DNA of 28,921 nucleotides, from the NCBI GenBank assembly GCA_910584645.1, contig CAJUAU010000034.1:1-28921 (forward strand). Direction: 5' to 3'. This document shows, piece after piece, positions 22,903 through 28,921 of the stretch (positions are counted from its first letter, which is position 1; every line of letters starts with the position of its first letter). Made by a program: the position numbers and the translations under genes. A model generated the notes under the pieces. The model worked only from the letters and a program-made list of their open reading frames with translations. It was not told the DNA's origin and did no database searches. Origin of the DNA: an uncultured Eubacterium sp. (GTDB lineage: Bacteria; Bacillota; Clostridia; Lachnospirales; Lachnospiraceae).

Positions 22903-24093
22903 ATGGCAGAATTAGAAAGAATGTCAGGCAATGAGGCAGTTGCCCATGCCATTAAACAGGTGGAGCCGGATGTCATGCCGGCATTTCCGATCACACCTTC
23001 TACAGAACTTCCACAATTTGTATCCAATTTTATTGCAAATGGTGAGATCAATACCGAATTTATTCCTGTGGAGAGCGAACACAGTTCCATGAGCGCTGCC
23101 ATCGGTGCGTCAGCCGCCGGTGCCAGGGCACTGACTGCCACTTCTTCCTGCGGGCTTGCCCTGATGTGGGAAGTCTTATATGTGGCGGCATCCAACCGCC
23201 TGCCCATCTGCATGGCAGTGGTAAACCGTGCCTTGTCAGGACCACTGAATATCAACAGTGAGCACTCTGACAGTATGGGAGCCAGAGATTCCGGCTGGCT
23301 TCAGATCTATGCAGAAAATAACCAGGAAGCCTATGACAATTTCATTCAGGCGTACCGGATCGCAGAACATAAAGATGTGATGCTTCCCATCATGATCTGC
23401 CAGGATGGATTTATCACCAGCCACGCGGTAGAAAACATCACTCTGGAAGATACCGGACTGGTGAAAGAATTTGTAGGTGAATATGATCCAGAACATTATC
23501 TGCTGAACCCGGAAGAGGTGATGGCAGTGGGACCCTATGCGGTATCCAATTATTGCATGGAAGCGAAAAAGGCACAGGCGGAAGCCATGATCCGCGCCAA
23601 ACAGGTGATCCTGGATGTGGCAAAAGAATTTGGCGAACTTACCGGAAGAAAATATGGCCTTTTTGAAGAATATAAATTAAGAGATGCAGAATACGCGATC
23701 GTTGCCATTGGCTCAGCCTGCGGCACCATTAAAGATACGGTGGACAGGCTGAGAAAGCAGGGAAAAAAAGTGGGACTTCTCAAAGTTCGTGTATTCCGCC
23801 CCTTCCCTGGTAAGGAGATGGCAAAGGCACTGAAAAAATGTAAAGCGGTGGCAATACTAGACCGCTGTGAGAGCTACAGCGCCAATGGAGGTCCTCTGGG
23901 ATCGGAGCTGGAAGCCGCCTTTTACCGGAATAAAAATGTTTCAGAGGTTATCAACTATGTATACGGTCTCTCCGGCAGGGATCTGACGGTGGAACAGGTA
24001 GAGAACGTATATGAGGAATTGGCAGAAGCAGCAGAACACGGTGCGAAAAACGAGAAATACCGTTATATCGGTCTGCGTGACAAGGAGGTATAA
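22903..24093 (+). CDS. porA: 2-oxoacid:ferredoxin oxidoreductase, alpha subunit
   Basis: 396-aa subunit forming part of the TPP active site. The N-terminal part has RMSGNEAVAHAIKQ, FPITPSTELPQF and PVESEHSSMSAAIGASAAGAR (conserved Glu/His near the cofactor), followed by TSSCGLALMWEVLYVAASNRLP. The C-terminal transketolase-like part starts near residue 260 (YAIVAIGSACGTIKDTVD). GGAGGG lies directly before the ATG. The specificity for pyruvate rather than branched-chain 2-oxoacids is the likelier reading from overall resemblance to pyruvate enzymes, but not proven. Confidence 0.93.
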   Translation: MAELERMSGNEAVAHAIKQVEPDVMPAFPITPSTELPQFVSNFIANGEINTEFIPVESEHSSMSAAIGASAAGARALTATSSCGLALMWEVLYVAASNRLPICMAVVNRALSGPLNINSEHSDSMGARDSGWLQIYAENNQEAYDNFIQAYRIAEHKDVMLPIMICQDGFITSHAVENITLEDTGLVKEFVGEYDPEHYLLNPEEVMAVGPYAVSNYCMEAKKAQAEAMIRAKQVILDVAKEFGELTGRKYGLFEEYKLRDAEYAIVAIGSACGTIKDTVDRLRKQGKKVGLLKVRVFRPFPGKEMAKALKKCKAVAILDRCESYSANGGPLGSELEAAFYRNKNVSEVINYVYGLSGRDLTVEQVENVYEELAEAAEHGAKNEKYRYIGLRDKEV

Positions 24094-24097
24094 CATC

Positions 24098-25033
24098 ATG
24101 GAACAACAGTTTGATTTTAAGGAAATCCAGGGCAGGGAAGAACGCCTGGCACCGGGACACCGTATGTGTGCCGGCTGCGGGGGAACCATTGCTGTAAGAA
24201 ACGTATTGAAAGCACTTCATCCCGGAGATAAGGCGGTGGTGGGAAACGCCACAGGGTGTCTGGAGGTTTCTTCCTTTATGTATCCCTATACGTCTTATCA
24301 GGACAGTTATATTCACAATGCCTTTGAAAACGCAGGAGCAACGTTAAGCGGAGTGGAAGCTGCCTACCGGTATATGAAAAAGACCGGCAAGCTGGAAGAA
24401 AATTACAAGTTTATTACCTTCGGCGGTGACGGCGGCACTTATGATATCGGCTTTCAATCCCTGTCGGGTGCCATGGAGAGAGGGCATGATATGGTCTATG
24501 TCTGCTACGACAACGGCGCCTATATGAATACCGGCATCCAACGCTCATCCGCTACCCCGATGTTTGCCGACACGACGACCACGCCAGCAGGCAAAGTATC
24601 CAAAGGAAAGCCTCAGGGACGGAAGGATCTGGCAGCCATTATGGCGGCCCACAATATCCCCTATGTGGGACAGACCACCTTTATCAGGAACATGAAAGAT
24701 CTTTATACAAAATCTGAAAAGGCGATCTATACAGAAGGTCCAGCATTTTTGAATATTATGGCGCCCTGCCCCCGGGGCTGGCGCTACGATGCACCAGATA
24801 TCATCGATGTGTGCAGATCTGCGGTAGAGACCTGCTATTGGCCGCTGTTTGAGGTGGTGAACGGAAAATGGATCCTGAATTATAAGCCGAAAAACAAGTT
24901 GCCCATTGAAGATTTTCTAAAACGGCAGGGAAGGTTTAAGCATCTTTTCAAACCGGGAAATGAGCAGTTTATCGAAGCTTTTCAGCAGGAAGTGGACAGA
25001 AGATGGGAAGAGCTGCTGGAGAAATGCGATTAA
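24098..25033 (+). CDS. porB: 2-oxoacid:ferredoxin oxidoreductase, beta (TPP-binding) subunit
   Basis: 311-aa subunit that binds thiamine diphosphate and one 4Fe-4S cluster. CAGCGG near residue 24 and NATGC further on supply cluster cysteines; TFGGDGGTYDIGFQ is the TPP/Mg motif (GDG...N, with Asn in YDNGAYMNTG). TTTTPAGKVSKGK and KKDL-like RKDLAAIMAAHNIPYVGQ are typical of pyruvate-type beta subunits. ATG 24098 has AGGAGG 8 nt upstream; an open frame back to 24011 overlaps porA and is not used. A strong terminator follows the stop. Confidence 0.94.
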   Translation: MEQQFDFKEIQGREERLAPGHRMCAGCGGTIAVRNVLKALHPGDKAVVGNATGCLEVSSFMYPYTSYQDSYIHNAFENAGATLSGVEAAYRYMKKTGKLEENYKFITFGGDGGTYDIGFQSLSGAMERGHDMVYVCYDNGAYMNTGIQRSSATPMFADTTTTPAGKVSKGKPQGRKDLAAIMAAHNIPYVGQTTFIRNMKDLYTKSEKAIYTEGPAFLNIMAPCPRGWRYDAPDIIDVCRSAVETCYWPLFEVVNGKWILNYKPKNKLPIEDFLKRQGRFKHLFKPGNEQFIEAFQQEVDRRWEELLEKCD

Positions 25034-25043
25034 ATAAAAAGAT

Positions 25044-25080
25044 AAAAGCCAGGCAAGAATTTACATATTGCCTGGCTTTT
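25044..25080. terminator. Bidirectional terminator between por and but
   Basis: AAAAGCCAGGCAA (25044-25056) pairs perfectly with TTGCCTGGCTTTT (25068-25080); the loop is 11 nt. A-tract on one side and T-tract on the other suit both the por operon and the convergent but gene. Confidence 0.92.
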
Positions 25081-25116
25081 TGTAAAAGATCTAACAAATT
25101 CTAAAATCTATCCTTC

Positions 25117-26457
25117 TCAGCGGTTGGAACGTCTCCAGATGTTCATTTTTTCTGCCTCTTTGATCAGATCATCCCGGAACTGGGGATGGGCTACGGAGAT
25201 CAGCGCCTCCGCTTTCTGCCAGGTAGAGAGACCTTTTAAGTTCACCTTTCCATACTCCGTTACAAACCAGTGGGTATTGGCCCTTGTATCGGTTACGATA
25301 GAACCGTTGGCAAGGGTGGGACGGATCCTCGATACCAGTTCTCCCTGTTTGTTCTTAAAAGTGGAAGAGCAGCAGATAAAGCTTTTTCCTCCCTTGGAGA
25401 GATAGGCTCCAAGGACAAAATCCAGCTGTCCGCCGGCACCGCTTATATTTTTCGTTCCGGCACTCTCAGCATTGACCTGTCCGTACAGGTCGATATCTAC
25501 GGCATTGTTAATGGAGATAAAGTTGTCCAGTGCGCTGATGGAGCGGATGTCATTGGTATAATCCACCGGTGCGCTCATGCACTCTGGATTGTCATCCAGA
25601 AAATCATAGAGTTTTTTCGTGCCTGCAGCAAAGGCATAGGTCTGACGGAAGCGGTCAATATTTTTCCTGGCTCCGGTGATCTTTCCGGCTCTGGAAATAT
25701 CCACAAAAGCATCTACATACATTTCTGTATGAACACCAAGATCTTTCAGATCCGATTCTGCGATCATGGAACCCACAGCATTAGGCATGCCGCCAATTCC
25801 CAGCTGGAGGCATGCGCCGTCTGGGATTTCTTCCACGATCAGCTTAGCCACTGCCTGGTCTACCTCTGTGGCTGCAGCAGCTCCACCCATTTCCGCGATG
25901 GAAGGATTGTCTCCCTCTACGATCATATCAACCTTTGAAATATGGATGCCTTCCTCTTTTCCTCCAAGACATCTTGGCATATTTTCGTTTACCTCTACGA
26001 TGATCGTCTCGGCACGTTCACAGCAGGCTCCCAGATGGGAAGCGCTTGGCCCAAAGTTGAAATAGCCGTGGGAATCCATCGGCGCCACCTGAAAGACAGC
26101 GACACGGGAAGGACAGGATAAATCCCGGTAGTATCTTGGAAGTTCTGAATAACGGATGGGGGCATAAAAAGCAAAGCCTTTTGCGGCTGCTTTTCTCTCG
26201 ATCCCGCTCATATGCCAGGAATTCCATGAAAAATGTTCCCATGGATTCTCAATCTTAAATATTTCCGGCTCCCACATAAGGATACCGCCACGGAACTTCA
26301 CATCCGTAAGATCCTTCATTCTCTTTGCCAGCTCCCTGTCAACAGCGACCGGGGTAGTGACAGTCCATCCATAGTCTACCCAGTCACCAGACTGGATGAC
26401 TTTTGCCGCCTCTTTGGCAGTTGTAAGTTTACTTTGGTACATTACTTCAAAATCCAT
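25117..26457 (-). CDS. but: Butyryl-CoA:acetate CoA-transferase
   Basis: 446-aa enzyme that exchanges CoA between butyryl-CoA and acetate, giving butyrate and acetyl-CoA, the last step of butyrate formation in many gut Firmicutes. It belongs to the acetyl-CoA hydrolase/transferase family. Very family-specific stretches are present: VDYGWTVTT, NSWHMSGIERKAA, FNFGPSASHLGA, LQLGIGGMPNAVGS, and GQVNAESAG with catalytic Glu (about residue 331); the C-terminus IWRRSNR is also as in known But proteins. 4-hydroxybutyrate CoA-transferase is the closest alternative. GGAGG lies 11 nt before the ATG, behind a good promoter. It stands alone, without thl/crt/bcd genes nearby, as is common for but. Confidence 0.95.
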   Translation of the reverse strand: MDFEVMYQSKLTTAKEAAKVIQSGDWVDYGWTVTTPVAVDRELAKRMKDLTDVKFRGGILMWEPEIFKIENPWEHFSWNSWHMSGIERKAAAKGFAFYAPIRYSELPRYYRDLSCPSRVAVFQVAPMDSHGYFNFGPSASHLGACCERAETIIVEVNENMPRCLGGKEEGIHISKVDMIVEGDNPSIAEMGGAAAATEVDQAVAKLIVEEIPDGACLQLGIGGMPNAVGSMIAESDLKDLGVHTEMYVDAFVDISRAGKITGARKNIDRFRQTYAFAAGTKKLYDFLDDNPECMSAPVDYTNDIRSISALDNFISINNAVDIDLYGQVNAESAGTKNISGAGGQLDFVLGAYLSKGGKSFICCSSTFKNKQGELVSRIRPTLANGSIVTDTRANTHWFVTEYGKVNLKGLSTWQKAEALISVAHPQFRDDLIKEAEKMNIWRRSNR

Positions 26458-26517
26458 CGTTCCAATATCCTCCTTATACTTATAAATAGTTACATTTCCA
26501 TATTTTATATAATTTAC

Positions 26518-26546
26518 ATTTTATCATTCATAAAATACATGGTCAA
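26518..26546 (-). promoter_or_regulatory. Promoter of but
   Basis: On the minus strand: TTGACC (26546-26541), 17-nt spacer, TAAAAT (26523-26518). The untranslated leader is about 55 nt and A+T-rich; no Rex-type palindrome is evident in it. Confidence 0.7.
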
Positions 26547-26582
26547 GTGAAATTTAGCTGTGTCCTTTGGAGTATCGCAGAC

Positions 26583-26611
26583 TTGTGCAAAAGCTGGGAT
26601 TATTATATAAT
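26583..26611 (+). promoter_or_regulatory. Promoter of the LRR surface-protein gene
   Basis: TTGTGC (26583-26588), 17-nt spacer, TATAAT (26606-26611), 58 nt before the ATG at 26670, which has AGGAGG at 26657-26662. Confidence 0.6.
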
Positions 26612-26669
26612 TGTAATCGGTATGGAGTAATTGGCAGATTCTTAAAACCGGTTTTGAGGAGGTATGGAT

Positions 26670-28921
26670 ATGGGAAAAAAGAGTTTTTATGCAATGTTAA
26701 AAAGAAGTACAGCCTGCCTGTTGATATTGGCGGTATTGTGTAGTATGTTTCTGCCCGCAGGAGTAGATGCATCAGAGGCTGACCTGGATATAGAAACAGG
26801 GATCACCCTGGAGTTGACTGTGAAAACAGACAGTGGAGAAGAAATCAGGACGGTCAGTGGTGATAATCTGCGAAAGGCATTGTATATGAACGGGATCAAG
26901 CGTGGTGATGTCACATGCATTAAGGTCACAAAAGGAACAGTAACAACGGCTGACTGGGATGAGATCTGCTATAAAAGTACGGTTGAAAATGATATGGATG
27001 CTTCTTATATGAATTTAATCAGTATACTGGCAGAAAAAGAGGTGCGGGGCGAGGATATAAGTGACAGAAAATCCAAACATCCCTTTCCTGAATCGTTAAA
27101 AACGGTAGTTCTTCCAGTGGGAGTGACCAGGATCGGTGCTTCTGCCTTCAATCAATGCAGCAGCCTTCAGGAAATAACCTTGCCGGAAAGTGTGACAGAG
27201 ATCGGGGATTACGCATTTTATAAATGCGGCAGTCTGTCAGGAATAACCATTCCAGCGGGTGTGGGGAAAATTGGTAATTGCACATTCCAGTTGTGCACCA
27301 GCCTGCAGAGGGTTGAGATTCCAGAGGGAGTAACAGAAATTGGCATGGAGAGTTTCCGTCAATGTGAAAATCTTCAAGAGGTGATTCTTCCTGAGAGCCT
27401 GCGCTCAATTTTTTCCAGTGCTTTTAGAGAGTGTGGAAATCTTCAGAAGATCAACTTTCCCAATAGCATAACATTATTAAGCTCTTATGCATTTTATGGA
27501 TGTAAGAGTCTTCAGAAGGCAGACCTGCCAGATACTTTAACTACGATTGGTGAACATACTTTTGAGAATTGCTCTGGATTAAAAAAAATTAAAATTCCCA
27601 AGGCAGTATCCAAACTTGGCATGAGTGCCTTTGAGAAATGCACAAGTCTTGAAGAAGCAGAGATTTGGGGATCTGCAAATCTGGAGGCCAGTACCTTTTT
27701 TGGATGTTCCAGTCTCAAGAAGGTAACCTTGCTCAACGGACTGATTTTAGACTGCGAGGATCCCCCTTCTTATAGAAATCCTTCATATTGTGGAATCTTT
27801 AGCTCCTGCCCGCTCAAAATACTAAATATTGTTCTAAAGGAGGGAGAAACGGCGGCGAATATGACTCCTGTAACATGTATGCAGGCGGGTGCTTTTGGGA
27901 TTGCCCTTCCAGGGCAGGATCCTTCCGCCATATTCTTTTACCTGCCGGATGGAACACTTTTATCAGAGGATACGACCCCTGCACTGGATGAGGTGGCGGC
28001 GCGTTATCTGTCGGAGGATGACGGCAATACAGAAGATAACCTCTGGTATGGCTGGGAGATCGGGCGGAGTTATGAGGTCGAGTATCGGATGACAAATCTT
28101 TCTACAAATAACGAGAGCAGTGTGTGGAAAAGTCCGGAGGGCAATTACACTGCTGTCTTAAGTGGAGAAGATGATACTGGAAGATTATATGAACTTCCCT
28201 CAACGATCCAGGTAATGATCGGGGAAAAAGAGGCAGTTTTAGAAGAAGACTATTCCTATGATCCTGACACGGGAGAGCTTGTGGTCTTTAAAGATTCTAT
28301 CTGTGGGAAGATCGTGATCACGGCCCAGGGGAAAGCAATTTATTATGATGTGGCAGTAAGCACCCAGGGCGGAGGAAGGACCAAAGTCCAAACCAGCCTG
28401 GCTTCAGTTACTTCTGATGGGAATTCCAGGATCCGGGTGCAGGGAGGAGACGATATTCTCCTTACCTTTTTGCCAGAGGAAGGCTGTTCCCTCAGAGCCC
28501 TGGCCATCGACGGAGAGACAGTGGAGGTCTCAGAAAATACATATAAAATTCCCGCGGTCAAAAACAGCCATACGATTCATGTGATCTATACGGAAAAACC
28601 CCTGCCGACGCCGGTTCCCACCCCCACTGTTACTCCGGTCCCGTCGCCCACACCGGTCCCTACCCCCGTTCCCACCCTGGAACCACCCGTACCGACGGAA
28701 ACTCCGGAACCGACAGGAACACCAGTGCCAACAGCGGTCCCGTCGCCTGCTGTATCCCCGGCAGCTTCTGTCACCCCGGAACCAGCACGATCACCGGAGC
28801 CGGTGCCATCTTTGGCACCAGCCCCCCAAGCTTCATCATCGCCTCTTCCGGAGAAAGACCTCTCATCCATCCAGGGCGGCCTGGGAGTCTCCCCGGATAC
28901 GGCGGTGAAGATCCAGGCGGC
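26670..28921 (+). CDS. Secreted BspA-like leucine-rich-repeat protein with proline-rich region (3' end beyond window)
   Basis: Open frame of 750 codons that continues past the window end without a stop. MGKKSFYAMLKRS and the hydrophobic stretch ACLLILAVLCSMFLPAG form a signal peptide, cleaved near VDA-SEA. Residues about 143-355 are LRR_5 (BspA-type) repeats with a period near 23 residues, for example VTEIGDYAFYKCGSLSGITI; about nine copies can be counted. A beta-rich part follows (about 390-640), then a region of Pro, Thr, Val and Glu dipeptides (about 644-727) such as PVPTPTVTPVPSPTPVPTP, typical of a cell-wall-spanning or linker segment. ATG 26670 is preferred over 26664, which abuts the AGGAGG site. 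A surface or adhesion role is likely from the family; the anchoring domain, if any, lies outside the window. Confidence 0.88.
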   Translation, partial: MGKKSFYAMLKRSTACLLILAVLCSMFLPAGVDASEADLDIETGITLELTVKTDSGEEIRTVSGDNLRKALYMNGIKRGDVTCIKVTKGTVTTADWDEICYKSTVENDMDASYMNLISILAEKEVRGEDISDRKSKHPFPESLKTVVLPVGVTRIGASAFNQCSSLQEITLPESVTEIGDYAFYKCGSLSGITIPAGVGKIGNCTFQLCTSLQRVEIPEGVTEIGMESFRQCENLQEVILPESLRSIFSSAFRECGNLQKINFPNSITLLSSYAFYGCKSLQKADLPDTLTTIGEHTFENCSGLKKIKIPKAVSKLGMSAFEKCTSLEEAEIWGSANLEASTFFGCSSLKKVTLLNGLILDCEDPPSYRNPSYCGIFSSCPLKILNIVLKEGETAANMTPVTCMQAGAFGIALPGQDPSAIFFYLPDGTLLSEDTTPALDEVAARYLSEDDGNTEDNLWYGWEIGRSYEVEYRMTNLSTNNESSVWKSPEGNYTAVLSGEDDTGRLYELPSTIQVMIGEKEAVLEEDYSYDPDTGELVVFKDSICGKIVITAQGKAIYYDVAVSTQGGGRTKVQTSLASVTSDGNSRIRVQGGDDILLTFLPEEGCSLRALAIDGETVEVSENTYKIPAVKNSHTIHVIYTEKPLPTPVPTPTVTPVPSPTPVPTPVPTLEPPVPTETPEPTGTPVPTAVPSPAVSPAASVTPEPARSPEPVPSLAPAPQASSSPLPEKDLSSIQGGLGVSPDTAVKIQA
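27099..27735 (+). repeat. Tandem LRR_5 repeats (about 69-bp period) within the surface-protein gene
   Basis: Each unit encodes a pattern like LPxxVTxIGxxAFxxCxSLxxI. The copies are diverged at the DNA level, so this is old duplication rather than a recent array. The first five units keep Cys and Phe positions well; the last two (near GSANLEASTFFGCSSL) are more irregular. Confidence 0.85.
28599..28850 (+). repeat. Proline/threonine-rich low-complexity coding stretch
   Basis: Runs of CCG/CCC/CCA proline codons alternate with Thr, Val, Ser and Glu. G+C is much higher than in the LRR part. It produces a false glycine-rich open frame on the opposite strand. Confidence 0.8.

Noticed and set aside
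27099..27735. CRISPR-like regular repeats
   Set aside because: The roughly 69-bp period is coding LRR sequence with diverged units, no identical repeats and no cas genes.
28586..28870. Minus-strand open frame coding for a Gly/Val/Thr-rich protein
   Set aside because: It is the mirror image of the proline-rich linker of the LRR protein; no ribosome binding site and biased only because of the CCx codons opposite.

Overview
The window looks like a chromosomal segment of a spore-forming, butyrate-producing member of the Firmicutes, most likely Lachnospiraceae. The pointers are a butyryl-CoA:acetate CoA-transferase with the family-typical C-terminus, CotF-like spore coat proteins, Rex, a four-subunit pyruvate-type ferredoxin oxidoreductase, AGGAGG-type ribosome binding sites and a BspA-like leucine-rich-repeat surface protein. 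The species cannot be fixed from the sequence alone.

Layout. (1) 1-2030: an ABC-F ATPase on the minus strand with a long inverted repeat behind it. (2) 2100-6930: a plus-strand housekeeping cluster: rex, a coiled-coil protein of unknown function, acpS, the bifunctional NAD(P)HX repair enzyme, alr, and a MazF/EndoA-type RNase with no visible antitoxin. (3) 6930-7256: a non-coding, hairpin-rich stretch with a clear terminator. (4) 7257-8335: a histidine-phosphatase-like gene translationally coupled to rlmH. (5) 8393-13625: an A+T-rich accessory block directly after rlmH: a small tail-anchored protein with an RX4H (HEPN-like) motif, an MNT nucleotidyltransferase, its HEPN partner broken by an internal deletion, and a 1244-residue protein with an N-terminal HD phosphohydrolase domain and a long helical tail. 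(6) 13735-16361: two convergent lipoproteins sharing the same N-terminal design. (7) 16441-18023: an MscS channel with a structured leader, twin terminators, and two small coat-type proteins. (8) 18218-21949: an SGNH hydrolase followed by an OmpR/PhoR-type two-component system. (9) 22028-25033: por gamma-delta-alpha-beta. (10) 25117-26457: but, convergent with por across a bidirectional terminator. (11) 26670-28921: a secreted LRR/proline-rich protein that runs off the window.

How the parts fit. Por makes acyl-CoA (probably acetyl-CoA) and reduced ferredoxin, and But is the last step of butyrate formation, so the right-hand part carries central fermentation steps; Rex, the NADH/NAD+ sensor, lies at the other end. 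AcpS, NAD(P)HX repair, alanine racemase and RlmH are conserved cell-maintenance functions.

Most interesting region: the block after rlmH (8393-13625). It gathers three families repeatedly seen in toxin-antitoxin and anti-phage systems (HEPN, MNT, HD), is visibly richer in A+T than its flanks, and contains a decayed member. No recombinase or phage gene is visible. Whether it is a working defence system is inference. Second in interest are regulatory structures: a perfect 13-bp inverted repeat at the predicted start of the por transcript, and mutually exclusive hairpins in the mscS leader.
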